In this document: positions 32,885 to 44,546 of the stretch, piece after piece | Layout: each line of letters begins with the position of its first letter | Numbering within the stretch: position 1 is the first letter of the stretch | Origin: Hofstenia miamia | Taxonomy: Eukaryota; Xenacoelomorpha; Acoela; Hofsteniidae | Direction: 5' to 3' | Assembly: GCA_900660155.1 (NCBI GenBank) | Contig: CABFPE010000429.1 | Location: 354,473 to 418,472, forward strand | Length of the DNA: 64,000 nucleotides | Program-made: the position numbers and the translations under genes | The notes under the pieces: generated by a model | What the model was told of the DNA's origin: nothing | Database searches by the model: none | Seen by the model: only the letters and a program-made list of their open reading frames with translations

Positions 32885-34172
32885 TTTGGCTGCAAAAAAA
32901 ATGAGACTGAACACCTATTTTTTCACGCTTTGTGGAAACGCATTGAGACATTTTAGAGGAAAACTATAAAAAAAAAAGACAACGAGAATTTTATGAACTT
33001 TAAAATGGTCAAACAAAAAAGTTAATTAATTAAACTGGTACTTCGTAATTATCTGAAAACACTTACCAAACAAATTGTTTTGCTTTGTAAAGTTTCTACT
33101 TGATTTCTTCGGAATGGAAACGTTGGAACAGCTTGAAAACGCCTTTGCGACATCGCAAATTTCTCGATCAACTTATTTTCGAAAGCTGAAAAAAATTCGA
33201 CAAGGAGAATCTCTCAAAAGAAGAAAAGGAAGTGGACGCCCTCGAAAAATTATTGGAAAATTCATTCAGAAAACAGTCGCAATTGCTCTCAAAAATCCCT
33301 ATATTTCTGGGAAAAAAATTGCAAACCGACTTCAAACTGAAGCCGACATCTCTGTGCATGAAACCACAGTTCAGAGAACACTGAAAAAAAGTGGAGTTAC
33401 AAAAATTGGCAGAAAAAATCGACTTCTGATTACAAAAGAACATCAAGAAAAAAGATTAAATTTCGTGAAAGATTGGAAAGACTACACTTTTGAAGATGTT
33501 TGGATAACTGATGAGTGCGTATTTCAATTACACAGAAACAAAGTACAAGTGTAGTCGTCAAAGAAATGTCCAAGACCAACAAAAGCGGTTCCAAAGTTCG
33601 ACCAAAAAATTATGGTTTGGGGAGCACTTTCCTATCGTGGGTTTTATTTGAAAATTTTAGACGGAAAAGCCACAATCGACAGTCAAAGATATTGCCAAAT
33701 TATAGCTGAATTTATGCCTTATGCTGATGCTTTATATGATGATGGATGGATACTCCAACAGGACGGAGCAACCCCGCACACGTCAGCAAAGACAAAAAAT
33801 TGGTTTTCTGAAAATAATATCCAGTTTTTGCAATGGCCACCAAGTTCTGCTGAACTTTCTCCAATCGAAAACGTGTGGCAGATATTGAAAAATGACGTTG
33901 AGAAGAAAAATCCGAAAAATATATCCGATTTAAAAGAAAAAATCCAAGAAAGTCAACACATTTTGACATCTGAAATGAAGTCCAATTTAATGAAATCAGT
34001 TTCAGTTCGTTTGAATGAAGTTATTTCTACAGGAGGAAAACAAATTAGACTTTGATGCTTTTTCCTTATAGTCCTTTAATGTATCTTTAAAATCTTACTT
34101 TTCTTGAGTTTTTATGTTCAGTGGTTAAAAGTAATATGCCTTTTTTCTAGTCTCATTTTTTTTGCAGCCAAT
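32885..34172 (+). mobile_element. Tc1-like DNA transposon, near-intact
   Basis: The ends share TTGGCTGCAAAAAAAATGAG (about 32886-32905 and, inverted, 34152-34171), flanked by TA. 1,288 bp. It sits 16 bp from the right end of the pogo element, both in a TA-rich tract. One plus-strand transposase gene. Confidence 0.92.
33114..34055 (+). pseudogene. Tc1 transposase (DD34E) with one in-frame stop
   Basis: Reads from METLEQLENAFATSQISRST through a paired-like HTH with GSGRPRK, then the DDE domain: WITDECVFQLH (first Asp), ILQQDGATPHTSAKTKNWF (second Asp) and SAELSPIENVWQILK (Glu). There are 34 residues between the second Asp and the Glu, the Tc1 signature. The frame is open throughout except TAG at 33552-33554, where HRNKVQV is followed by SSKKCPRP. 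A Trp codon changed by one base is the simplest explanation. About 313 residues to TGA at 34053-34055. The single lesion suggests recent activity of the family. Confidence 0.92.
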
Positions 34173-34967
34173 TATATATATATATATATCACATCGCAAC
34201 AGTATGGTTATATGACTCTAGAGTAGCAGCACAACTACTCTTTTGAGAAGTTGTGATATTCAGCCTTGAAAGAAAGACTCAAAACTGAAGTGTTACTAAC
34301 TTCAAAGGCCATACAAGAGAGTGATAGTGACAGTGAAAGTAGTAACTGCAATAATAATAACAATAATAATTATTATAGTGCCACTTTTTTATAGCGCCTC
34401 TGAATATCATTTTTTGGACTATTATTATGGCGATGAATACATGAACTATTATGGGGCCTCTGAATATTTTTGCCTAAAATATCATATACCTGGATGCCAA
34501 TCGAGGCAATAACCGATTTCCAAAAAAATTTTTCATCAATTTTTAAAATATTAAAAGAACTCTATTTTAATAGGTTGAAATTAATGTTTAAATTATCATG
34601 GGCATTGTGCGCACTCTATTGAGCAAGTGATTGCTGGCATTGTTAGACTAGATATTTGCAACATGTTGCAGCAACTCAAACTTGTCGTATGCAGAGTTGC
34701 ACTTTTTCATAAATTATATTTGTTCCAAACGATATAAAAAACGGCAAATGTATATAAACATATAATTTATTTGCACGATATTTGTAAATTGACTGGTCGT
34801 GTGTGTGGATTTTCGAACAAGAGCAATACCACTCACAAAAAGCAAAAAATTGGCACAGGCATTTTTAAGGCTTGAAAAGGCAATTTCTTACAAAATTATT
34901 CCTAATCAAATGTTTGCCTCTAAATCAATTTTCAGGTTTTCTTGTAAATTATATATATATATATATA
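34173..34967. other. Short intergenic stretch with low-complexity repeats
   Basis: Contains (TA)n at about 34173-34189, an (ATA/AAT)n run at about 34345-34378 and (TA)n at about 34949-34967, into which the next Tc1 copy is inserted. The 63-codon frame at 34321-34512 is low-complexity (IIITIIIII, YYYG) and not supported. Confidence 0.5.
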
Positions 34968-36037
34968 CAGTACTGGCCAAGAGTTTGGGAACAGTAACCT
35001 GTCTAAAGCGTGTTTTATGCAATTTTCTGGAAACTTCGTAAAATTTCTGGAATTCCAAATTTTTTCTTAGAATTTACAACCGATTCATTTAGCCAATCAA
35101 ATTAAGACAACTTTAGATTTACACACAATACATTTTCACTGAAAAAGCACTATTATTATAGTTTGAAATATGGTCCGTGGTAGTGAAATTTCACCAACAA
35201 AGCATGCTCAAATTCATATCTTGTATGATGAGAGGTACAATTATCGCGCTATAGCTGTTAGAATGGGCGTGTCAGTATCTTCGGTATCCAGAAGTGTTAC
35301 TCCCTATCAGCAACTTCAAAATTTTTCCTCTCGTATGCGGTTTGGAAGACCAAAGTGACAACCCTTCAGACTAACCGTCTCATTCACCATTACGTTGTAA
35401 ATCAACCATTCTCTTCATCTTCTGAAGTCAAAGCAAATCTAGGTACGGAAGTGCAGAATGTATCAACACGCACCATTAGGCGTCGATTAAATACTACCTT
35501 TGACCTTCCATCGTACAAACCGGCAGCCAAACCCCAATTGTTCTCAAAGCCTTACAGTCAAGGACTACCTTAAAATAATTCAGGAGAAACATTCCCATGT
35601 TTATGCAGTTTCGCGGACCATCTGTACTACAACAAGATGGTGCTCCTTGCCACAGCACCAAAGTTGTGAAACAGTGGATTGCATCACAAGACTTTCAGCT
35701 GCTTGAGAACTGGCCGGGAAAATTGCTGGCATCACATCAAAAACTGTCTGAGGAAGCGCCAATGCACATCCCTTAACGATCTAAAGGAGCAAATTAAAGT
35801 GGCATGGTGCACAAAAATTACTGATGATTATTGTAAAAAGCTGGTCAAGTCAATGTCAAATCGCATTGCTGCGTGTTTGGCCAATAATGGCGGACATACA
35901 AAATATTAGTGATTTTTTCTGAATTGACTATTTACTTTCTACACGGTGTTGTCATATTGTAGCTACATTGCGTTTTTTAGTGTAAAGTACAAAAATTTCT
36001 AAATTTGGAAGTGTTCCCAAACTTTTAGAATTCATTT
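34968..36037 (+). mobile_element. Second Tc1-like transposon, internally deleted relic
   Basis: The left terminus CAGTACTGGCCAAGAGTTTG (after TA 34966-34967) is matched inverted near 36012-36023 by TGTTCCCAAACT; the outermost right end is degraded, so 36037 is approximate. Carries a broken plus-strand transposase and belongs to a different Tc1 lineage from the element at 32885-34172. Confidence 0.78.
35170..35909 (+). pseudogene. Tc1 transposase relic lacking the middle of the catalytic domain
   Basis: Begins MVRGSEISPTKHAQIHILYD with an HTH (YRAIAVRMGVSVSSVSRSV). A shifted frame continues with TLQTNRLIHHYVVNQPFSSS and STRTIRRRLNTTFDLPSYKP. About 100 residues including the first catalytic Asp are missing. 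Then VLQQDGAPCHSTKVVKQWI (second Asp), a deletion removing the usual SPDLNPI segment, and ENCWHHIKNCLRKR up to SMSNRIAACLANNGGHTKY. At least three frame changes: a non-functional fossil. Confidence 0.85.
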
Positions 36038-36138
36038 TATACAATAACGCGTTTTTGCGCATTTCAATGTGTTTATTAAATCAATAAACTCTATTCATTT
36101 TTCACATTCTGCAATTTTCAATAGGATGTAACACAAAA

Positions 36139-36480
36139 TTAAAAATGGTTGCTTAAATAATGGTTAATAGAATTCATATTTTTATATCTAAATACTGTTT
36201 TCCAACCCATTGGCCTCAATATACCAGTTCGTATACCAAAATTACCACAAGACAGCCCATGCCATAGAGCGAGAATCTGCATAATTGCTGTGAAAGAGGT
36301 CTTGTATTTTTTATCAAGTTTATGACAAGTCAAAAATTGAAGAGCATGCCAACTACACCGATGAAGCCATTTGCGATGTTCAAGTAATTCGATTGAATGA
36401 ACAGCGGCTGTAAATCAAGCCACCGCTTGCATTCAAATGAAAGACTAACAATTTATGATGCATTTATAACAAACATTTGA
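36139..36480 (-). pseudogene. Decayed copy of the GPCR first exon
   Basis: The minus strand reads TCHKLDKKYKTSFTAIMQIL then ALWHGLSCGNFGIRTGILRP MG, about 90% like the first exon of the receptor at 61116-61416, but with small deletions and stops upstream (after MQAVA, and in the TM1 region), and the LALWD aspartate changed to His. No second exon was found nearby. Nucleotide similarity continues upstream to about 36760. Confidence 0.88.
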
Positions 36481-36760
36481 AATTGATTGGATGAAATTAG
36501 AAAATTAAGTAAATAAATTTCTTAGAATTTGTTTGTCTACATTCTATATCTTTATCACTTCAAATTATTCAAAATTCAATTGAAAATTATTAATGTCCAA
36601 TTCACTATTGTCAAGTGAAATTGGCAAATAATTTTTTAAATTATTTTTAATATTTTTTACATTTTGATTAGTCTTAGCACTGCTTTTTCATCATAATACT
36701 ATTTCAAAATTTTGATACCCTATTCATATTTAGACAGGAATTAACTACATACGGCATCAT
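36160..36760. repeat. Segmental duplicate of 61100-61740
   Basis: Besides the exon copy, the ~280 bp beyond it (about 36480-36760) aligns with about 61440-61740: TTCAAATT...CAAAATTCAATTGA(A/C)AATTATTAATGT, then AGTGAAATTGGCA against GGTGAGATTGGCA. So exon 1 plus its 5' flank was copied, in the same orientation. Confidence 0.75.
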
Positions 36761-37009
36761 TTTGGAATAAGAACTATGTAGAACGTAGATTATTTTTAAA
36801 GTCCTTAGTGAAAACAAACCGTTAATAACAGCAATTTTGTGAATGTAGAAATTGAGAAGATTCATCAAATTCCAAGATTACGATTTCTAAATGCATAACA
36901 TCGGGTATAATTTTTCTGCTTCTACAATCTAAACAGCAATTGATAATGACATTAATTTTTTATTAGTCTAACTTGTATGTCTGAGGCAATTCTAATAGAG
37001 GAGGCTCTA

Positions 37010-38395
37010 AGATAAACTGATAAATTAGAAAACATTCTTCGACTATGAATGCTCTTTTAGATACAGTAGAAGATTGAAGACAACTCACAGATAGAAAGGA
37101 AAGTGTATATATTCTTTCTTTAGACCTTGCAAAAGCATTAAATTCTATAGATCATGGAATATTGATTAAAAATTTCAAAGATACATACAACTTCGACCTT
37201 ACTTCTTCTTCACTTATTGATGATTACTGAAATAATAGATACCAATTTGTGCAATTTAAAAATGAATCATCAAATCTTTTGAACATTGAAAGGGGTGTTC
37301 CGGAAGGTTCTGTTTTGGGTCCTTTCTTGTTTAATATCTATATAAATGATATTTCAAATCACATAAATATAAAATGTATGTTATATGCAGATGATACATT
37401 TATCTATACAACAAAAATCGATGAACTACAATCCAATTCATATCTCATACATGACTACTATAACAAAAACATGATGTCTCTAAATATTGAAAAGACTACT
37501 TTTATGCAAATGAATAAATTAACAAAAGGAGAAACAAAGACCAAATTGTATCTTAACAACAAAGAAATAATGGAGCAACCAAGAATAAAATGTTTAGGAG
37601 TGTTAATTGACAATTAACTAAAATTCAAAGATCAAGTTAGTTAAAAATATAACAGATTTATTACCAAGAAATTGGATCGCAATGGTATTTAAGTCAATGG
37701 TTGTATCAAAATATACGTATTCTTGCTACTTGCTAACAAATCTATGTGAAAATTCTTAAAGAAAATTAAATAAGATTTTCAATTGGATGACCTAATTATC
37801 AATAGCAATAATAATGGAATTAAAAGAAAATTGTCAAAAGATTATATGTTATTATATCTACATGATATCATGCAACAAAAGATCTTGGAAATATTTTATA
37901 AAATGAAAGATAAAATCTCCCTAAAATATAATATTAGACGTGGTACATATCAATGGAAGAAATTTAGAAGCAAAATTATGAAGAATTCATTCATAAATAT
38001 TACAGTAAAACTATGGAATAAATTGGATAAAGATACTCAATCTAAAAAAAGTTTCAATTGTTTAAAACAAAAGTGACTAATTTTATAAAGAATGCTCCAA
38101 CAAAGAATTATCTAACCAGTCAAAAAATTACTTCAATGAATACAAATAACTAAGTACATCATTCTTCTTTTATCAATCTAAAATTAATGACTAAGAACTT
38201 ATTTAACTATCCATAGAAAATACTTTTCGAAACTAAAATGAACTATTATAGTAACCAAGAAATACCAATGTTTTTATCTCTGCAACAAAGAAATAGATAC
38301 AATTCAGTTAGTACTTAATAGTGGATTTTTGTACACTTTTTCTCTATATTTTAGAAAGCACTAACTTTATTAATAAATAAATAAATTAATAATAA
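37010..38395 (+). mobile_element. LINE fragment (RT palm to 3' end) with (AATA)n tail
   Basis: The plus-strand frame reads YILSLDLAKALNSIDHGILI (RT motif with FDSIDH-like core), GVPEGSVLGPFLFNIYINDI, and the catalytic box MLYADDTFIY at about 37378-37407. It ends in a C-terminal tail, TVKLWNKLDKDTQSKKSFNC, then FIKNAPTKNYLTSQK. The 3' end is AATAAATAAATAAATTAATAA at about 38371-38392. In-frame stops near 37228 and 37615 and a shift at about 37780 kill it. 5'-truncated, as LINE insertions usually are. Jockey/CR1-like by motif style only. Confidence 0.85.
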
Positions 38396-38399
38396 CACT

Positions 38400-40019
38400 G
38401 TTTTGTAGAAAGTAAAATCGTAGTGGTTTCCTTAAAACTTTAAGGGATTATGACTCAAAAACTGACAAAGCCCCTGTATAGAGAATGTTTCTTCTTTCAT
38501 CAATCTGTCGGAGCATTATTCCGTAGTCGCGGGGACTGATGACTTCGTGCATGGAACATAGGTATCGATCTATGAAAGACAAATTGGTTGAGGCTAGTTG
38601 TTGTTGCCTAACAGATCAATAGTGAGAACTTACACTTTTTGAAAAATTGGCATTTTCAATGTAAAATCGCGATTATTTTCAAGTACTTCGGCCACAGCAA
38701 TACACTTTTGTACAAATTCACAAAATTATGTTCGAGTATGTTAACCGATAGTTATGAAAATATCTCAGGATTTCTGAATTTAGTAATAAGCTCATAGAAA
38801 AAATTGCTTGAAAATTTGGAAAAACTGTTTCTTATTTTATAATGGACATAGGCAAGTAAGCACTGTATAGCCCACTGACGTAGCCAGCCTAAAACTCCAG
38901 AGGGGCTGACACATTTTTAGGTGAGATATTTGATTTAGTGATAATTGATGTGAAAAATTTTTGCAAAAAATTTTGAGTTGACAACTAGGAATAAAATTAA
39001 ATGTAAAGAAATAAAAGTTTTGGCTTCGAAACTTTATTGAATCATTAATACCAACTTGAGGTAGATGCATGTTCTTTTTCAATAGCTAAATAAGCCAAAT
39101 TTTTCTTTTGAAAAGCAAAAGACTTATGTCATTGTGGAAATTCTATTTTTGATATTGCAGAGCAAACATATTCTCACTGTACATCCGAAAGACCCATGAG
39201 GTTTTGCCTAGAAATGTAAATGGAGCAAGCCAAGCCGCACTAGGTCTGATATATTTGAAGAATTGTGGAAAAGGGCCGAGCCTAAACTTTTTGAAATAGT
39301 GACTTTCGGTGACGTAATAACGGAAAGAAATTAAACAATTTTCTCTCGGTCACCCTGAAATATTTAGTTCCAATAAATTCAATTAGACTTGATTTCTAAC
39401 CTTAAACTACTCAGGATTTTTTAAAATTTTATGGGTCTTTTTAAAATTTTGAAACGCCCATAATATACCTCAAACTAATAGATATCCAAAATTTGAAACA
39501 CCACAAGTTAGAAGAATGACTTCTCTTTCCCCTGAAAATAAAAAGAGCTTTGACTTTGCGCACCACATGCCTGAATGTATAAGCTTTTCACATCTTGATC
39601 ACCTAAACATTAAGAATAGAAACAATTTAAATTTTTTTAAAGAAACTATACAACTTGACAAAAGTATGTTTTCTAAAAAAAGTTTAAAGCATTGAAACTG
39701 GAAAAAATAATTACTGAACAAGAGAAATTGATTTCATGACTTCTTTTGCAGCAATACAATTGTGAGACTACGTCTCGAAACAGTGCCGCTAATTTTTATA
39801 TGGGATATTTGTAGATTTAAATTTCTTCATCTTATATATAGATGTTTGAAATACTGTTAGGGTAAAAGAAATCCAGTTTAATTATCAATTGTGAATGAAA
39901 TTTTTTTATTACAAATTTGACCATAAAAGCGACGTAACATGCTTAACAACTTTTTTGTAGTTCTTACCTTTAAAATATAATTCAGAAATCTTATGCAATC
40001 TTCAAATCGTGACGCGTTC
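38400..40019. repeat. Repeat-rich intergenic stretch
   Basis: Segments at about 38430-38800 resemble 55660-55890 (GACTCAAAA(A/G)CT, CAATACACTTTTGTACAAAT against CCATACACTTCAGTACAAAT). No gene supported; the 81-codon minus frame at 38837-39082 has no domain. Confidence 0.4.
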
Positions 40020-40235
40020 AGGGAGATGACCGCCCTCTATTTTTGAGGACCAGCTCTTTTCCTCAAAACTGAAAATAGTTCACTTTAATTCAATATGTCA
40101 GTAATCGATTGGCTGCTAAGAACAGACTTTTGCATTTTGCGTAAATGTACTTTGGTTCAAAAACTTTCTGTTTACAAATTTTTTCTGTAAAAATAAGTTA
40201 CAGTCCCACCCGTTTTAAAAATTCTAGACGCATTC
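40020..40235 (+). repeat. Dispersed repeat family B, copy 2
   Basis: Partner of 27400-27640 (see there); same orientation. Confidence 0.65.
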
Positions 40236-41767
40236 AAATGGTGCAATGTGAACAATTGTAATAGCCGTTAATACTAATTCCAAAATTTTCTTCTCATATA
40301 GTGGGTTTGCATTTCTTGTAAATAAATTTTTTGATTCTAGATACTATTACGCACTATATTAAATGTTCGATGAAGCTTTCCATGGTGTCAAAAAATAAGT
40401 GTTGGTTCTCTGGATTGTTGCACTTTTTTAGAATGACTTATATATAAATAAAATAAAAAAACGTTTCCCAAGCAAAAATCATTTAGCAGAAATGAAAACA
40501 TGACATCTTGAGTCATGACTATATGTATATGATATTAGATATACTATATCTTGGTGTTATACCATAGCAAGTAAAATGTATATTATTCATTCAAAACGAA
40601 ATTATTACAAAACCACGCCGATTTACATTTTACAGCTTTAATGAACAGACCTACTGGTGAACGTGTTTGAATGTGATGTTGAAAAGTTGTACTACAGAAA
40701 ATCATTACTGTGTCTGAACCTGAGGCACTTGATTCACTATTTTTCATTGAACATTCAAATTGTATAAAAAAACTTTAAATTCTCTCCATCCCAAATGGTT
40801 AATGTAATTATAATGGTTAGAATCCCTGGGAGTAACAAAAAACCTTACCTATTTATTTTTAGGAAGATAGCCCTCCGAACCCATTGAGGCGAAAGTTCGC
40901 AGTGCAGAAAGTGGAGCTTTCAGATTTTGGATGTTTGTTTCAGTAATCATAAAAAATTTATGAAATTCCTGAACAGTTTAAAATAATGAAACCTTTTATT
41001 TCCTAGAAATGTGCTTTTTTATGTAATGAGTCACGTAACAGTAATAGGTAGAATTTCCATTTTTATTGTTTCAATGAATAATTCTTAATTTTGTTTCAAG
41101 CAAGAAATTAATAGTATAAGATGCAATCAAAATGAAGTACTCAACCACTACCTCCTACTATTTAATTTTTTCAAGAACCTTATGAAGCTTCTTAGACATT
41201 ATTGTAGCTCTAGAAAACTTTATCTTAAGAATTATCTTCAGAAATATCCTCGAACACAAGAGAAACTTGACATTTATTAAATTGTCGAGCAATGCATTGA
41301 CTGTATTCGCTGTTCTCAATTGAATTGCAATAATTTATTAGAAAATTTTAAGCTTACATTGTATGAAAACCATTTTTATATGTCGTAGAATTGTTAATCA
41401 ATTTTGCATACTAACTAATTCAACTGTTTACTTCAACTTTATTTTATAATGGAATTCCTAAGCAATTTTAAATATTTGTATGCAATAATTCTTCAAATAT
41501 ACAGGGTGCTCAAACTTAGTTTAAGGAATGTAAATGTCTCCAATTTTTAAACGATGGATTTCAACATGGCCTCACACACACTTACTATAGATTATGGCAG
41601 TTTATTTGCATTTTGAATTTTTGAAATCAGGGCCCCTCAACTTTGGAGTAAAATTGCACTTTTACACCAGTTGAACCGAGAAATCGCTTTCTATGTTACA
41701 GTTTTTCTACATTTTACCACACACACTTCGTTCTAGACATCGGTGCGTCTCCAACACCATATATATA
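40236..41767. other. Intergenic, one lone transposon-end-like word
   Basis: ACAGGGTGCTCAAACTTAGT at about 41502-41521 looks like a mariner/IS630-type terminus, but no matching inverted end was found. Nothing else seen. Confidence 0.35.
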
Positions 41768-43431
41768 TTGTGTCCAGACAAAAGTAAAATGTCTGTAGTT
41801 TCTAAAAAGCACTTTATGTGAACATTTTTTAATTCTTCCTACTTTTTGAATGAGAGGAATGCGCTTTTATAATTTCAGCTTTGTGTTTATAACTGATTAT
41901 GAACAATATTTTATATTTAAATGTTCTCCCATATGAACTGACAGTAATATCAAATATTTACATTCCTACCTTAATATTCATCCAGTCTTCACAATCATGC
42001 ACAAAGCAGAAATATTCATTCAGTGATCAGAATTATTGGTGAAAACCAGGAGCAGAGCACCTTAGTCTAATGAGCATATGAGTCACCAAATGAGTAATCA
42101 AATGAAGAAATTGTGTAGTTGAGAATTCATTGATATTGCTACTGTTAATTGCATTTTTGCTATTATGGAGCTACTTTTGACAAAGTTGATCTGATAATGT
42201 ATTATTTCATGAATGAAGAGTATGTCAATGTTGTAATTAGAGTATTCTGTGCAGTTCATGACAGCAAAAAAGTAAGTGCACTGAGTTAAAATTTAAAGAA
42301 AAGAATGATTAAGAACTTCATGGAAACTGGAAATGCACTCATCCTTAAAAAAAAACAAAGCTCTGAAGATATTGAACAAGTGGAAGGCATTGTTTATCCA
42401 AATCCAAGAGGTAGCTGTTGATCAATTGCACCTAGTCTTGAGCGGTCTGCTTCAAAATCAAAAGTTCACATTTTGTAAAATGATCTCAACCTGAAGCAAC
42501 AGTACTGTCTATTCAGTGATCACTCAATGGAATAACACAGAATCATCTGTTCTTTGAATAATTGTCATTAGATGACTACTTTCTGGAGAAAGTTTTGTTT
42601 TCAGATGAATTAATGTTCACTCTGAATCCTATTATGAATAATAAAAATCGCAAAATCTGCAGTGCAGACAAATCAATGCCAACTGTTTTCAACAAGGAAG
42701 ATTTTTCCCAAAGACAAATGGAATGGATTGCTTTCACAATAAATTTTGTTAGTGGTCAATGCTTCTTTGAGACATCAGATATATTTGACCCATATTGCTC
42801 AGCTCAAAACAAGGTGAAAATTGTAGTCAATATTTCACCAAGATGGTGTGAGGCCGCATCCCGTGCATCAATCTCTTCAGCTTCTCAACTCATGTTTTCT
42901 GGATGGGCAATTTCACATGGAAGGGACTTTTTTGGTCAGTGTATTCACCTGATGTTTCACCAGTTGATATTGCATTCTAGGATTATCTTAAGAGCCGAAT
43001 ACATGGTTGAAACTTCAATGATATGAATGATCTCGAAGATCCCATCAACATTATTGTGAGAGAAATCCCACAAGACTTCTACAAGTTAGCTGTTGAATCA
43101 TCAGAAGATACTGCTTGTGTCTTAAAGAGGATGTTGATGTGCTTGACACATAGATTTCTTAATCATTGTATTTGTATCCATTCCCTTAAATTTTGAATCA
43201 CTCATGATAAAAGAAATTATTTCAGTCAAAGATTTGTTGTTTTTGCTTCATTGATACTTAATGCCTAAAAAAGGTTATGTTTTTTAAATAAAAAATATTG
43301 TTCATAAACAGTCATAACCACAAAATTGAAATGAAAAAAGTGAATTCCCCTCATTCAAGAAGTAGGAGAAATTTGTTCATATAAAGTGATTTTTTAGAAA
43401 TTTTGATTTTGCAATAAAATCTTGGACATAT
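41768..43431 (+). mobile_element. IS630/Tc1/mariner element with ~150-bp terminal inverted repeats
   Basis: Left 41769-41930 and right 43280-43431 are imperfect inverted repeats: GTTTCTAAAAAGCACTTTAT against (reverse complement) ATTTCTAAAAAATCACTTTA, then TTTTTGAATGAGAGGAAT against TTCTTGAATGAGGGGAAT and TATGAACAATATTTTA-type inner ends. About 1.66 kb, bounded by TA-rich sequence. Encloses a decayed plus-strand transposase. Confidence 0.82.
42190..43195 (+). pseudogene. Decayed IS630/mariner-type transposase
   Basis: Frames read NEEYVNVVIRVFCAVHDSKK, an HTH-like SIAPSLERSASKSKVHIL with stops, then the open stretch 42562-43026 with LDDYFLEKVLFSDELMFTLN (first Asp in FSDE), and a tail resembling the VDxAxxDYLKSRIHG and NDLEDPINIIVREIPQDFYK block that ends such transposases. 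Several stops and shifts. The second Asp and final catalytic residue could not be placed, so the DDD/DDE type is open. Confidence 0.72.
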
Positions 43432-43435
43432 ACTG

Positions 43436-43436
<1 letters not shown>

Positions 43437-43485
<49 letters not shown>

Positions 43486-43503
43486 TATATGTATATGTAT
43501 ATA
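43437..43503. repeat. (TA)n/(CATA) microsatellite
   Basis: 67 bp between the right end of the long-TIR element and the left end of the next Tc1 element; the Tc1 TA target lies in its last bases. Confidence 0.95.
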
Positions 43504-44006
43504 CAGTGCACGATAAAATGCTTGAAACCCTAGCAGAAAACATAATATTTTAAACTATTGTAAAGTCCATTTATTGAAATTAAGTCTCTGTTGGCTAAAA
43601 ACTGTGGCCATGTTATGCAACTGAATATTTCAATGTTCTGTGTTCTATTACATATTTTACCAGTAGTATTTCCATATATGGGAATACTCCCACTACGACA
43701 AAAAAGTTGGAACCAACTTATAGAATTGATTTCTGAAATATGGAAATGTCACAACACACTTAAAATCTGTAATCACCAAGTAGATGAGCTAAATACTTGA
43801 GGTATGATATCTTCAGGATTGAAGGAGCATTAAGGCGACGGTGGTATGACTCATAGAGTTCCTTGTTAAATTTTGTTGGAAATGATTGAATTGTTGACTC
43901 CACAAACGTCAAAGTTCACTAAGTTGTCTGGACGTTGCTTTATTAGATTTCTATTTTAACTTGCGCCCACATATGCTTAAAATCATTGAAATCTGGGTTT
44001 TGGAAA

Positions 44007-44134
44007 GGCCAATCTGCAAGAAGGGCTATGTCAAACCCTCCAAATATTGCTTTGTTACACGTGAAGTGTATACCGGAGCACGGTCCTTTGAAAGAAACTT
44101 TTGTAATCAGTATTATATTCATTTACTGGAAAGA
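44007..44134. repeat. 128-bp direct duplicate, left copy
   Basis: Runs from GGCCAATCTGCAAGAAGGGC to ACTGGAAAGA, identical by eye to 44419-44546, and ends exactly at the single N at 44135. Tc1-internal sequence. Confidence 0.95.
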
Positions 44135-44135
44135 N

Positions 44136-44417
44136 AGATGTGACTGTATTCACAATCCATGTAATTACGTTGAGCATCAGAGGGATTTAAGTGGCAAGGC
44201 ACCAAGGCAATACTATCATCAGCATATTTAAGTACGATATTTTGCTCTTCATTTGCTGTTAAGTCATCAGAAAAATACCGATATGCATTTGGACCACCAA
44301 CAGTACCTTGAGAACAACCAAGATCGATTGGAATTATATCCTGTTTGGTGTTGTCCCATAGTAGCTGCTGTTTCCTACCTGTTAAGAAACTGTGAAACCA
44401 TCTTTGTATCTGTCCGC
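44136..44417 (-). mobile_element. Non-LTR reverse-transcriptase fragment between two single Ns
   Basis: The minus strand reads QRWFHSFLTGRKQQLLWDNT, then SQGTVGGPNAYRYFSDDL (RT motif B-like PQGTxLGPxLF) and NIVLKYADDSIALVPC (YADD catalytic box). The block is open from edge to edge but has no start, ends or tail, and lies exactly between Ns at 44135 and 44418. Confidence 0.85.
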
Positions 44418-44418
44418 N

Positions 44419-44546
44419 GGCCAATCTGCAAGAAGGGCTATGTCAAACCCTCCAAATATTGCTTTGTTACACGTGAAGTGTATACCGGAGCACGGTCCTT
44501 TGAAAGAAACTTTTGTAATCAGTATTATATTCATTTACTGGAAAGA
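44419..44546. repeat. 128-bp direct duplicate, right copy
   Basis: Second copy of 44007-44134, starting immediately after the N at 44418. Confidence 0.95.

Noticed and set aside
41502-41521. ACAGGGTG-type mariner terminus
   Set aside because: No inverted partner end or transposase belonging to it was found; the adjacent element has its own, different ends.
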